Positions 9,185 through 18,968 of a stretch of 35,598 bases of DNA are shown piece by piece. Both the position numbers and the translations under genes were made by a program. The stretch covers positions 1 to 35,598 of the forward strand of contig CANQPF010000008.1 in the NCBI GenBank assembly GCA_947625665.1, in the 5' to 3' direction. The notes beneath the pieces were generated by a model, which worked only from the letters and a program-made list of their open reading frames with translations, had not been told where the DNA came from and searched no databases. Source of the stretch: an uncultured Clostridia bacterium (GTDB lineage: Bacteria > Bacillota > Clostridia > TANB77 > CAG-508). Position 1 is the stretch's first letter; the number at the start of each line of letters is the position of its first letter.

Positions 9185-11572
9185 TTATTTTGTATTAAAA
9201 ATTAATACATTGTTCTGTAAATCTACTATGATCTTTTGTCCATCTGTAATTTCATTTCTTAATATTTTTTCAGAAATTTCATCTTCTATAAATTTTTGGA
9301 TTGCTCTTCTTAAAGGTCTTGCTCCAAATTTTAAATCAGTTCCTTTTTCTAAAATATATTTTTTGGCTTTATCAGAAACACTAATGTTAATATCTTTTTC
9401 ACTCAAGGCCTTTTTTGTGTCTATTAACATTAAGTCAATAATTTTAAGTAATTGTTCTTCCGTTAAAGAATCAAAAATCACAATTTCATCAACTCTATTT
9501 AAAAATTCAGGTCTAAAAGTTTCTTTTAAACTATCTTGAATTTTGTTTTTGCTGATGGTTCCTTCGTTGCCAAAACCTATTGAATTAGTATTTAAGTTTG
9601 AACCTGCATTTGAAGTCATTATAATAATTGTATTTGAGAAACTAACAGTATTCCCTTGTGAATCAGTTAATTTTCCATCATCTAATACTTGTAACAAAAT
9701 ATTAAATACATCAGGATGAGCTTTTTCTATTTCATCTAATAAAATGATAGAATATGGTTTCCTTTTTACTTTTTCTGTAAGCTGTCCAGCATCATCATAT
9801 CCAACATAACCTGGGGGAGCACCTATTAATTTTGATGTTGAATGACTTTCCATATATTCTGACATATCTATTCTGATTATAGAATCTTCAGATCCAAACA
9901 TTTCAAAAGCAAGCGTTTTTGCCAATTCTGTCTTACCAACTCCAGTTGGTCCAACAAAAATAAATGAAGGTGGTCTCTTTGTTGATTGTAATCCAGCTCT
10001 ATTTCTTCTTATAGCTCTTGATACAGCGTTAATAGCTTCATCTTGACCAATAACTCTTTTATGAAGATTAGATTCTAGATTTAATAGCTTCTGAGTTTCT
10101 GCTTCAGTTATTTTTTTAACAGGAATTTTAGTCCAACTTTCAATAACATTTGCAATATCTTGTACAGTAAGATTCACTAATTTTAATTTTGAGTTTATAG
10201 CGTTAATAGAATCTGTCAATTGACACTCTTTGGTTTTTAAATCTGCTGCACGTTGATAGTCTTCTGTTGAATCAGCAGCGACAACTTCCTCTTTTTCTTC
10301 TTGAACAGCTTTTAGTTGTTGTTTTAACATTTCTAATTCATATAAATCTTTATTTTCTAAATTAATTTTTGAACATGCTTCGTCTAAAATATCTATAGCT
10401 TTATCAGGTAAAAAACGATCATGTATATATTTTTCTGACATTATAACAGTTTGTCTGATAACATCATTTGAAATCTTTACTTTATGATATTCTTCATAAT
10501 AATTTTTAACACCTTCTAGAATGCTAATAGTATCCTCAATATTTGGTTCTTCAACAAGTACTTGTTGGAATCTTCTTTCTAAAGCAGAATCTTTTTCAAT
10601 ATATTTTCTATATTCTTTTAATGTAGTAGTTCCAATTAATTGAATATCACCATTTGAAAGTGCAGGTTTTAAAATATTTGCTGCATTCATTGAATGTTCA
10701 CCATCTCCTGCACCAATAATGTTATGAATTTCATCTATAACTAAAATAATATTTCCAAAGTTTATGCACTCATCTATGATTCCTTTCATTCGAGATTCAA
10801 ATTGACCTCTGAATTGAGTACCTGCAAGAACAGAAGTCATGTCTAATAAATAAACTTCTTTATTTAATAACTTTGCTGGAACATTCTGATTTGCTATACG
10901 AATAGCTAATCCTTGTGCAATTGCTGTTTTACCAACTCCTGGTTCACCAATTAAGCAAGGATTATTTTTTGAACGTCTATTTAATATTTGAACAATTCGT
11001 CCAATTTCTCTTTCTCTTCCGACAACGCTGTCGAGTTCATTGTTTTTGGCTTTCATTGTTAAGTTTGTTCCAAAAGTATCTAGAAATTTTTTCTTTTTAG
11101 TAGTTTTTTTGTTTTTCTTTTTTTCTACTTTAACTTTTTTTCTAGAATTTGAATCTTGATTATCTTGTTCGAATTTATCTGCATTAAAATTATTTCGGTT
11201 TCCACCAAACATATTTGAAAATATTGAACCTAAAGGAATAGCAGCTCCAGATATGTGCTGATTAGGATTATCAATATCTCCATCTTCATCAGACATTCCG
11301 AATGTTATTGCTCCGTCCATATTTTGAATATCCTCTAAATTTAAATTTTCTGATAAATCTTTAAAAAGTGCTTCAAATTGTTTTGACATTCTATCTAAAT
11401 TTTTATTATCTTTTGATAAGATATCATTTTGTTTTGCTATTACTTCTGAAGGATTTATTCCTTTTTGTTTTGCACAATCATAGCAATATCCTTCTAAGGT
11501 GTTCTTTCCATTTTTATCTATATTATTATAAAAAATTATTGCTGTATTTTTTTTACATACTGAACATAACAT
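9185..11572 (-). CDS. ClpE-like Hsp100 ATPase with N-terminal zinc finger and two AAA+ modules
   Basis: N-terminal MLCSVCKK...[10 protein letters not shown] Cys4 motif; Walker [10 protein letters not shown] and [12 protein letters not shown]-like linker; [20 protein letters not shown]. Start chosen at MLCSVC (11572). Confidence 0.9.
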   Translation of the reverse strand: MLCSVCKKNTAIIFYNNIDKNGKNTLEGYCYDCAKQKGINPSEVIAKQNDILSKDNKNLDRMSKQFEALFKDLSENLNLEDIQNMDGAITFGMSDEDGDIDNPNQHISGAAIPLGSIFSNMFGGNRNNFNADKFEQDNQDSNSRKKVKVEKKKNKKTTKKKKFLDTFGTNLTMKAKNNELDSVVGREREIGRIVQILNRRSKNNPCLIGEPGVGKTAIAQGLAIRIANQNVPAKLLNKEVYLLDMTSVLAGTQFRGQFESRMKGIIDECINFGNIILVIDEIHNIIGAGDGEHSMNAANILKPALSNGDIQLIGTTTLKEYRKYIEKDSALERRFQQVLVEEPNIEDTISILEGVKNYYEEYHKVKISNDVIRQTVIMSEKYIHDRFLPDKAIDILDEACSKINLENKDLYELEMLKQQLKAVQEEKEEVVAADSTEDYQRAADLKTKECQLTDSINAINSKLKLVNLTVQDIANVIESWTKIPVKKITEAETQKLLNLESNLHKRVIGQDEAINAVSRAIRRNRAGLQSTKRPPSFIFVGPTGVGKTELAKTLAFEMFGSEDSIIRIDMSEYMESHSTSKLIGAPPGYVGYDDAGQLTEKVKRKPYSIILLDEIEKAHPDVFNILLQVLDDGKLTDSQGNTVSFSNTIIIMTSNAGSNLNTNSIGFGNEGTISKNKIQDSLKETFRPEFLNRVDEIVIFDSLTEEQLLKIIDLMLIDTKKALSEKDINISVSDKAKKYILEKGTDLKFGARPLRRAIQKFIEDEISEKILRNEITDGQKIIVDLQNNVLIFNTK

Positions 11573-11613
11573 AAGCTTATAGTCTCTCCATTTCCTCAAA
11601 AATATACACTTAT

Positions 11614-11642
11614 ATAATACTTCAAAAATAGGTAATAGTCAA
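11614..11642 (-). promoter_or_regulatory. Sigma-A type promoter for clpE-pgsA
   Basis: Minus strand TTGACT, 17-nt spacer, TATTAT. Confidence 0.6.
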
Positions 11643-11670
11643 GTTTTTTTCACAACATAGAAATTAGTTA

Positions 11671-11699
11671 TTGAAAAAGAAAAAGATTAATGTTATAAT
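11671..11699 (+). promoter_or_regulatory. Sigma-A type promoter for the DUF3298-like gene
   Basis: TTGAAA, 17-nt spacer, TATAAT. Confidence 0.65.
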
Positions 11700-11732
11700 T
11701 TAAAATAGAATAATGGATAAAGGTGAATTAGT

Positions 11733-12602
11733 ATGAATGTAACAATGCCTATGAAGCATAAATTTACATTGAGAGATAAGATTGTGTATATAACAGCTAT
11801 CATTGTTTGCCTACTTACCCTAGTAACAATTATAGTAATAGAAGTGAGAAAAGATACAGGTTTTGTTGAAATACTTGATACAGTTACAGCAGAACAAGCA
11901 GCACTAGGGAATAAAACAGAAGAAGAAATAAATGCACTAAAGGGAGTAATTAATAGCAAATTTAATAACAATATAGAAAAAAAATCAGTTAGCACAAATA
12001 TAAAGAAGATTGACAGCACTAAAGATGTTATTTGTACAGCTTTAACTACTGAAGAGACTAAGCAGGGAAGCTATGAATTAAATGTTGTATTGCCAGTAAT
12101 TAATGTGAATAGTGAAATAATAAAAAAATATAATAAAGAAATAGATAGTTTATTTAAATCAAAACTGGATGCTATTTTGAAAACGAATGGTAAGAATATT
12201 GTTTATAATACTGAATATGTTGCAAGTATTAATGATAATATATTATCACTTATGATACGTGCAAATTTTAAAGAAGGTTCTAATGCTCAAAGAACTCTTA
12301 TAAAAACATATAATTATGATTTGAATGAAAATAAAGAATTAACACTTTCAGATATATTGAAAAAAAATAATATAGATGAAAACAATGTTAAACAAACAAT
12401 ACAAACTGAAATTCAAAAATCACAACAAAGAGTAGAAGGATTGCAAAAAGTTGGATATTCTGTATATAATAGAAATCTAGGAGATAGTAGATATGAAATA
12501 AAAAATTCTAAGGAATTTTATTGCACAAGCAACACAGTTTATATTATATATGCATATGGAAACAATGATCCTACAAGTGAAATGGATGTAGTAGTTTTAT
12601 AA
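11733..12602 (+). CDS. Membrane-anchored DUF3298/RsiV-like protein
   Basis: Single N-terminal TM, then an extracytoplasmic region with NEIIKKYNKEID-like and ...KELTLSDILKKNN... patterns typical of DUF4163/DUF3298 proteins. Confidence 0.6.
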   Translation: MNVTMPMKHKFTLRDKIVYITAIIVCLLTLVTIIVIEVRKDTGFVEILDTVTAEQAALGNKTEEEINALKGVINSKFNNNIEKKSVSTNIKKIDSTKDVICTALTTEETKQGSYELNVVLPVINVNSEIIKKYNKEIDSLFKSKLDAILKTNGKNIVYNTEYVASINDNILSLMIRANFKEGSNAQRTLIKTYNYDLNENKELTLSDILKKNNIDENNVKQTIQTEIQKSQQRVEGLQKVGYSVYNRNLGDSRYEIKNSKEFYCTSNTVYIIYAYGNNDPTSEMDVVVL

Positions 12603-12658
12603 AAAGCGTTTTCAAGATAGAAGTCATAACTCAAAGGAATAAATTTATATGTAATAGG

Positions 12659-12688
12659 AAAGAGAAGGTAAAAAACTTCTCTTTTTCT
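12659..12688 (+). terminator. Terminator after the DUF3298-like gene
   Basis: AAAGAGAAG/CTTCTCTTT stem followed by TTC. Confidence 0.7.
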
Positions 12689-12833
12689 ATATTATAGGAA
12701 ATTCAGTATTTTTGTAGTTTATATTAAGATTTGTTTTATTAATTAAATTACATAAAATATGTTAATTATTCACATTTTCTTCACAATTGAAGTATAGTAT
12801 ATATACAGAAATAAATAAATGGAGGTCTTAAAA

Positions 12834-14111
12834 ATGGGCGAAAGTAATAAAATGAATGAAAATAATATAGGAGGCTTTAAAGCAGTAAAAAATTCTAAAT
12901 ATGCTTTATATGATACAGGAGAATCAAAAAAATCATCCAAAAAAAGCGGATTTGGAAAAACTGTAATATTACCATTTTTTAGTGGAGTTATAGGATGTGC
13001 CGTTGTACTGGGAGCTTGTTTTGGAATTCGACCTATAAGAGATGAAATATTCAAAGCACAACCATCTATTTCTGTTAAGAAAGAATCATCATCTTCAGAC
13101 GAAACAAAAGGTGTAGTTACACAAACATCATTATCAGATTATTCAGATACATCAATTTATGCAGCAAATAAGATTTTACCTTCAATAGTAGGAATATCTG
13201 TTGAATACACAGTAAATTCAGGATTTTCTTTGTTTTCATCAATTCAACAATCTGGAACTGCAACAGCAACAGGTTCAGGAATAATAATAAGTAAGGATGG
13301 ATACATTTTAACTAATAATCACATTGTTTCAAGTAATTCTTCTAGCTCATATTATGAGGTTTCAGAAGCTAGTAAAGTTACAATAAAATTATACAATGAT
13401 GAAACAGAATATGAAGGAAAGATTGTAGGTAAAGATGAACAAACAGATTTAGCTGTAATAAAAATAGATAAGAATGATTTAGTAGAAGCTACGTTTGCGG
13501 ATTCAGATTCAGTTAAGGTTGGTGAATTTGCAATGGCTGTTGGTAATCCATTAGGAATGGATAGTAGTATTACTTGTGGTGTAGTAAGTGCTGTTAATCG
13601 TGAAGTAACAGATTCAGACGGAAAGAAATTTACATTGATTCAAACTGATGCTGCAATAAATTCTGGTAATAGTGGAGGTGCATTAGTTAATTCTAAAGGA
13701 GAAGTTATTGGAATTAACACATTAAAACTTTCCGGAACAGGTATTGAAGGTATGGGATTTGCAATTCCTATTAATTCAACAGTTGATATTACGAATGAAT
13801 TAATTACTTATAATAAGGTTAGAAGACCTTATATTGGAATCTCTGGAGTAGACTTGAATGAAGAAACAGCTAAACATTATAATTTGGTAGTTGGTGTATA
13901 TGTAAAATCTGTTGAAGATTTTTCAGCGGCTGAGAAAGCAGGAATAAAACCTGGAGATGTTATTATTGAAGTTGATGGAAAGAAAATCAGTACAATGGAT
14001 GAATTAACAGAAATAAAAAACACAAAACAAATTAATGAGGAGTTAACGCTAAAGGTTAATAGAGAAGGTGAAGAAAAAGAAATAAAAATTAAGTTAGGTG
14101 AACAACCTTAA
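12834..14111 (+). CDS. htrA: HtrA/DegP-like membrane-anchored serine protease with PDZ domain
   Basis: TM anchor; trypsin-like motifs ILTNNHIV, TDLAVIKID, NSGNSGGALVNSKGEVIGIN; C-terminal PDZ (AEKAGIKPGDVIIEVDGKKI). Start moved to 12834 because ATGGAGG at 12819 contains the ribosome binding site. Confidence 0.94.
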   Translation: MGESNKMNENNIGGFKAVKNSKYALYDTGESKKSSKKSGFGKTVILPFFSGVIGCAVVLGACFGIRPIRDEIFKAQPSISVKKESSSSDETKGVVTQTSLSDYSDTSIYAANKILPSIVGISVEYTVNSGFSLFSSIQQSGTATATGSGIIISKDGYILTNNHIVSSNSSSSYYEVSEASKVTIKLYNDETEYEGKIVGKDEQTDLAVIKIDKNDLVEATFADSDSVKVGEFAMAVGNPLGMDSSITCGVVSAVNREVTDSDGKKFTLIQTDAAINSGNSGGALVNSKGEVIGINTLKLSGTGIEGMGFAIPINSTVDITNELITYNKVRRPYIGISGVDLNEETAKHYNLVVGVYVKSVEDFSAAEKAGIKPGDVIIEVDGKKISTMDELTEIKNTKQINEELTLKVNREGEEKEIKIKLGEQP

Positions 14112-14218
14112 TATTTCACTTTAAGTTCACACAATGGACAAATTTAATTGTTATATTATATTCATAATCAGTTACAAAAGCTGATTAAAATTGAAAAACA
14201 TCCCCTTTTATTTTCAAG

Positions 14219-14247
14219 AAAAAGAGAAGTGAGAAACTTCTCTTTTT
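14219..14247. terminator. Terminator-like hairpin downstream of htrA
   Basis: AAAAAGAGAAG/CTTCTCTTTTT perfect 11-bp stem, T tract on both strands. Confidence 0.75.
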
Positions 14248-14454
14248 GTTATTATAGTAGACAACAAGGTTCTTATTACATAGAAATTTCTTCTTTGGGT
14301 TGTGACTTCAGTAATAACAAAGCATTTATATAAGAGGAATTGAAAACATTTTTTTATAAGAAAATCTAAATAGTTTTTGTAAAAAACATTGAAAAAAGTA
14401 AGATAATTATGATAAAATATTAACAATTAAAAATATAAGAAGGGTAAGATAAAT

Positions 14455-14943
14455 ATGTATAAAAAAGAAAATGGCATAACATTAATAATACTAGTAATAA
14501 CAGTTATGGTGCTTATGGTAATTGCAGGAGTTATAATAGATTCAGGATTAAAAAGTATAAAACAAGCTGAACAGGAAAGCTTAAGAACTAATATGTTATT
14601 AATACAAGCGGCAGGAAAACAATATGTAGAAAATGCTAATTTTCATATTGGTACTGAAGAAAAATCTGAAGAGGAAAAGGAAAATATAAAGAATGAGGAC
14701 TTGAAAGGTACACCTACAACTGATTTGCCTGGAGGAATAAGTTTGAAAGAAGGGGAAGAGGCATATAGTTTAAGTATGGATGATATGAGAGATATGGGAT
14801 TGAGTGACGAAATAGTAAGAACTGCAGAAGATTATATAATAATATATAATATAAAGAATCAATCAGTTGATGTAATATATAAACTAGGTACTATAGTAAA
14901 TAATGAAAAAGTATTTTCATTATCTGAAATGGAGAATAAATAA
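14455..14943 (+). CDS. Type IV pilin-like (N-terminal methylation motif-like) protein
   Basis: MYKKENGITLIILVITVMVLMVIAGVII: short basic leader ending in G, then a hydrophobic helix as in class III/IV prepilins, lacking Glu at +5. Confidence 0.6.
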   Translation: MYKKENGITLIILVITVMVLMVIAGVIIDSGLKSIKQAEQESLRTNMLLIQAAGKQYVENANFHIGTEEKSEEEKENIKNEDLKGTPTTDLPGGISLKEGEEAYSLSMDDMRDMGLSDEIVRTAEDYIIIYNIKNQSVDVIYKLGTIVNNEKVFSLSEMENK

Positions 14944-14946
14944 TAA

Positions 14947-15582
14947 ATGAAAGAAAAAGAATTAGAAAGATTAACAAATTTAAAGGAAATAGAAAATAGA
15001 ATACATAGTGAAGAAAAATTAAAATATATATGTGGAATAGATGAAGCAGGAAGAGGTCCCTTAGCGGGACCTGTTGTTGTAGCTAGCGTTATTATGCCGG
15101 TTGATTCTATGATAGAAGGAGTAAATGATTCAAAAAAGGTCTCAGAGAAAAAAAGAGAAAAACTTTTTGATGAAATAAAAAATGAAGCAATAAGTTATGG
15201 GATTGGAATTGCATGGCAAGAAGAAATAGATGATATTAATATCTTAGAAGCAACTAGAAAATGCGTTACAAGGTCATTAGAAGAATTAGAAATTAAACCA
15301 GAAGTTATTTTAGTAGATGCATTGAATAAACTAGATACTTTAGGAATTCCATATAGATCTGTGATTAAAGGTGATGCAAAAATATATTCTATTGCTGCTG
15401 CATCTATAATTGCAAAAGTAACTAGAGATAGAATTATGAGAGAAATGGATGAAGTATATCCACAATATGGATTTGCACAACATAAAGGATATGGTACTGC
15501 AAAACATATGCAAGCAATTAGAGAAAATGGATTATGCCCAATACATAGGAGATCTTTTACTAAAAATATAAAATTCAAATAA
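14947..15582 (+). CDS. rnhB: Ribonuclease HII
   Basis: YICGIDEAGRGPLAGPVVVASVI...DSKKVSEKKREKLF...GYGTAKHMQAI. Confidence 0.96.
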   Translation: MKEKELERLTNLKEIENRIHSEEKLKYICGIDEAGRGPLAGPVVVASVIMPVDSMIEGVNDSKKVSEKKREKLFDEIKNEAISYGIGIAWQEEIDDINILEATRKCVTRSLEELEIKPEVILVDALNKLDTLGIPYRSVIKGDAKIYSIAAASIIAKVTRDRIMREMDEVYPQYGFAQHKGYGTAKHMQAIRENGLCPIHRRSFTKNIKFK

Positions 15583-15594
15583 GGAGAAAAGCAT

Positions 15595-16908
15595 ATGAAT
15601 ATATTAGAAATAATTGCTAAAAAAAGAGATAAAAAGGAACTTACTAAAGAAGAAATACATTATTTTATAGATGGTTATACAAATGGACAAGTAGAGGACT
15701 ATCAAGCTGCTGCTTTAATTATGGCAATATATCTAAATGGGATGAATGATAGAGAAATAACTGATTTAACTTTAGAAATGGCAAATTCAGGAGAAGTATT
15801 AGATTTGTCAAAAATAACTAATAGTCAAGAAATAATAGTTGACAAACATTCAACAGGTGGAGTTGGTGATAAAGTTTCAATAATTCTATGTCCACTAATT
15901 GCTTCTATGGGAATTAAGGTTGCAAAAATGTCCGGAAGGGGATTAGGATTTACAGGTGGAACGGTTGATAAATTAGAATCAATACCTGGATACAAGACAA
16001 ATATAGAAATGGAAACATTTATAGAAAATGTAAAAAATATAGGTGTTAGCATGATATCGCAAACTTTAAATTTGGCACCTGCTGATAAAAAAATATATGC
16101 TTTAAGAAATAGTATTTCCTGTGTTGAAAGTATTCCATTAATAGCATCTAGTATAATGAGTAAAAAGATTGCTAGTGGAGCAGATAAAATAGTATTAGAT
16201 GTTACAGTTGGATCTGGAGCATTTATGAAAACAATAGAAGATGCAAGAAAATTGGCTAGACAAATGATAAGAATAGGAAAACTAACTAATAGGGAAACTG
16301 TGTGTGTGCTAACTAATATGGATGAACCATTGGGATATTCAGTTGGAAATAATCTTGAAGTAATAGAGGCTATAGAGTTTTTAAAGGGAAATATGCCAGA
16401 AGATTTGAAACAAGTTGTTTTAGAGTTAGCAAATAATATTATGAAATTATATGGAAAAAACACGGATGATGACGTAAATAAGAAAAATATATTGGAAAAT
16501 ATAAAAAATGGAAAAGCATATAGAAAGTTTGTAGAAATGGTTAAAATTCAAGGAGGAGATATATCAGTTATTGAAGATATTTCAAAATTTCACAAATCAA
16601 GTGTAATTAAAGAAGTAATAGCAACAAAATCAGGATATGTTCAAAGTATAAATGCCGAAGAGATAGGAAGAATGGCCTGTAGTTTAGGTGCTGGAAGAGT
16701 GAAAAAGACAGACGACATTGATAATACAGTTGGACTTATAATAAAAACAAAAGTAGGGGAACAAATTAAAGAAGGGGATATTTTAGCTGAAATACATGCA
16801 AATGATTTAGGTAAAGCTGAAGAAATTGAAAAGCAGTTATTACAGACAATTGTAATAAATAAAAATCCAAAAAAGGAAATTAAAACAATTTTAGAAATAA
16901 TGGTTTGA
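15595..16908 (+). CDS. pdp: Pyrimidine-nucleoside (thymidine) phosphorylase
   Basis: VDKHSTGGVGDKVSIILCPLIASMGIKVAKMSGRGLGFTGGTVDKLESIPGY family signature. Confidence 0.93.
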   Translation: MNILEIIAKKRDKKELTKEEIHYFIDGYTNGQVEDYQAAALIMAIYLNGMNDREITDLTLEMANSGEVLDLSKITNSQEIIVDKHSTGGVGDKVSIILCPLIASMGIKVAKMSGRGLGFTGGTVDKLESIPGYKTNIEMETFIENVKNIGVSMISQTLNLAPADKKIYALRNSISCVESIPLIASSIMSKKIASGADKIVLDVTVGSGAFMKTIEDARKLARQMIRIGKLTNRETVCVLTNMDEPLGYSVGNNLEVIEAIEFLKGNMPEDLKQVVLELANNIMKLYGKNTDDDVNKKNILENIKNGKAYRKFVEMVKIQGGDISVIEDISKFHKSSVIKEVIATKSGYVQSINAEEIGRMACSLGAGRVKKTDDIDNTVGLIIKTKVGEQIKEGDILAEIHANDLGKAEEIEKQLLQTIVINKNPKKEIKTILEIMV

Positions 16909-16932
16909 AAAATTACACAAATATGATATAAT
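16905..16932 (+). promoter_or_regulatory. Promoter overlapping the pdp stop codon
   Basis: TTGAAA (contains the pdp TGA), 16-nt spacer, TATAAT. Confidence 0.6.
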
Positions 16933-16970
16933 TATAAAGGAATAATTAAAATTTCGAAAGGGATGATAAA

Positions 16971-17111
16971 ATGAAAAAGAAAACTGAAGTACAAAAAGAA
17001 CAAGCAAAATATGATAGAGGACAAGTTGTAGTTAAAGTTGTTGCAGCTATATTAGCTTTAATGATGGTTCTAGCTGTAGGAGCATCAGCAATATATGCAA
17101 TTTTTGCATAA
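16971..17111 (+). CDS. 46-aa single-TM membrane peptide
   Basis: MKKKTEVQKEQAKYDRGQVVVKVVAAILALMMVLAVGASAIYAIFA*; GAAAGGGATG upstream; dedicated promoter. Too short for the supplied ORF track. Confidence 0.65.
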   Translation: MKKKTEVQKEQAKYDRGQVVVKVVAAILALMMVLAVGASAIYAIFA

Positions 17112-17126
17112 AAATAGGAGAAATAT

Positions 17127-18068
17127 ATGGGATTAGAAATTGGAATGAATTGGCAAAAGTTTTATACTGAAAATATATTAACATATATAAAAGGTTTGCA
17201 GGAAAGTCCAGGTCAATTGATTAGCCTAATATTTGACATTACTATTGTTATATTATTGGTATATTACTTTTTTAGAATAGTAAAAGAATCAAGAGCATGG
17301 CAATTAATTAAAGGAATTGCATTATTAATTTTAGTAACTTGGCTAAGTGCTTTATTTAACTTAAAAATACTTAATTCAATATTATCAACTATAATGAATT
17401 TTGGTGTTATTGCTATAATAATTATATTCCAGCCAGAATTAAGAAGAGGTTTGGAACAATTAGGTACGAATAAATTTACAAAATTTTTTGGAATTACTAA
17501 AGATTTAGAAACAAAGACAAAAGAAGACGTATATAAAATAGTAATAGCTACAATGGAATTGGCTAGTCAGAAGACAGGAGCTTTAATTGTTATAGAGCGT
17601 GATATAAAAATAAGAGATATTATAGCTAAAGGTATAGAAATAGATGCAGAAGTATCACCTCAATTATTAGTAAACATCTTTGTTCCTAATACGCCTTTAC
17701 ATGATGGGGCAGTTGTTATAAGTAATAATAAAATAGCTGCAGCTGCATGTGTCCTTCCATTAGCTGATGATAAGAATATTGCAAAAGAATTAGGAACTAG
17801 ACATAGAGCAGCAGTAGGAATTTCACGAGAGTCAGATAGTATTGTAGTTGTTGTTTCAGAAGAGACAGGAAAAGTATCTGTTGCTAAAGATGGAACATTA
17901 ATTGCAGATGTTAGAGAAGATGTTTTGAAGAAAATTTTGATTAATAATGTTGTTAATAAAAGATTCGGAAATAGCAATGGAAAAAAGACAAAAATGAGTA
18001 GAATAAAGCAAAATTTGAAGAAAGCAAAACAAATAAATACAAAACAAAAGGAAGAAGTTAAGAAATAG
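17127..18068 (+). CDS. cdaA: Diadenylate cyclase (c-di-AMP synthase, CdaA/DacA type)
   Basis: Three TM helices then DAC domain: IIIFQPELRRGLEQLG, LHDGAVVISNNKIAAAACVLPL, GTRHRAAVGISRESD. Confidence 0.94.
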   Translation: MGLEIGMNWQKFYTENILTYIKGLQESPGQLISLIFDITIVILLVYYFFRIVKESRAWQLIKGIALLILVTWLSALFNLKILNSILSTIMNFGVIAIIIIFQPELRRGLEQLGTNKFTKFFGITKDLETKTKEDVYKIVIATMELASQKTGALIVIERDIKIRDIIAKGIEIDAEVSPQLLVNIFVPNTPLHDGAVVISNNKIAAAACVLPLADDKNIAKELGTRHRAAVGISRESDSIVVVVSEETGKVSVAKDGTLIADVREDVLKKILINNVVNKRFGNSNGKKTKMSRIKQNLKKAKQINTKQKEEVKK

Positions 18069-18084
18069 AATATATTATTACTTT

Positions 18085-18124
18085 GCCTAGCATTTGAAAA
18101 GGAATATCAATTGCTAGGCTTTTA
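18085..18124 (+). terminator. Terminator after cdaA
   Basis: GCCTAGCA...TGCTAGGC stem followed by TTTTAAT. Confidence 0.7.
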
Positions 18125-18147
18125 ATATAAAATAGAGAGGTAATAGA

Positions 18148-18886
18148 ATGAGAAATATAAAGCTAACAATAGAATATGATGGAAAAGACTTTAATCGGAT
18201 GGCAAAAACAGCCTAATAAATTAAATATACAAGGTACAATTGAAAAGGCAATTGAAGCTGTTACAAAAGAAGAGGTGAACTTAAATGCATCAGGAAGAAC
18301 AGATGCAGGAGTACATGCTTTAGGCCAAGTTGCAAATTTTAAAACAAATTCAAAAATACCAATTGACAAGATGGCAATAGCAATAAATACAAATTTAAAA
18401 AGATCAATAAGGATAAAGAAAGCAGAAGAAGTTGATGAAAAATTTCATAGTAGACTTTCATGCAAGAAAAAGACTTATAGATATATTATAAATAATTCTG
18501 AATATGGAACAGCAATTTATAGAAATTTAGAAACTAATATATCAATGAAATTAGATATCTCAAAAATGCAAAAAGCAGCAAAATATTTTGAAGGAGAACA
18601 TGATTTTAAAGCTTTTAAAGCTAGTGGAACTAGTAGTAAAAATAGTGTAAGAACTATTTTTAAGGCAGAAGTGAAAAAAACTTCACAAGAAAGGATATAT
18701 ATAGAATTAACAGGAAGCGGATTTTTATATAATATGGTAAGAATTATTTCAGGAACTTTAGTAGAAGTAGGGTTAGGAAAAATTAAGCCTGAAGAAATTC
18801 CAAATATAATAAAAAAACAAAAGAGAGAATTTGCAGGAAAAACTTTACCACCACAAGGTTTATATCTAGTAAGTGTAGAATATTAA
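18148..18886 (+). CDS. truA: tRNA pseudouridine synthase A, interrupted by an apparent +1 frameshift near 18190-18195
   Basis: Frame from ATG 18148 gives MRNIKLTIEYDGKDF and then loses homology; the +1 frame continues IGWQKQPNKLNIQGTIEKAI...ASGRTDAGVHALGQ. An AGAGG site precedes 18148. Confidence 0.88.
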
Positions 18887-18968
18887 AATAGTAAAATCCT
18901 TTTTAATAGCAAATAAAAATAAATCACATAAAATATAATAACAAGCTTTTAGAAAGGAGCAAAATAAA

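Noticed and set aside
9210-11574. Plus-strand ORFs opposite the ClpE-like gene (9210-9539, 10915-11100, 11368-11574)
   Set aside because: Antisense to a well-supported AAA+ coding region; no ribosome binding site or family motif.
14148-14426. ORFs 14148-14333 (+) and 14214-14426 (-)
   Set aside because: They run through hairpin and repeat sequence downstream of htrA, overlap each other, and show no recognisable protein features.
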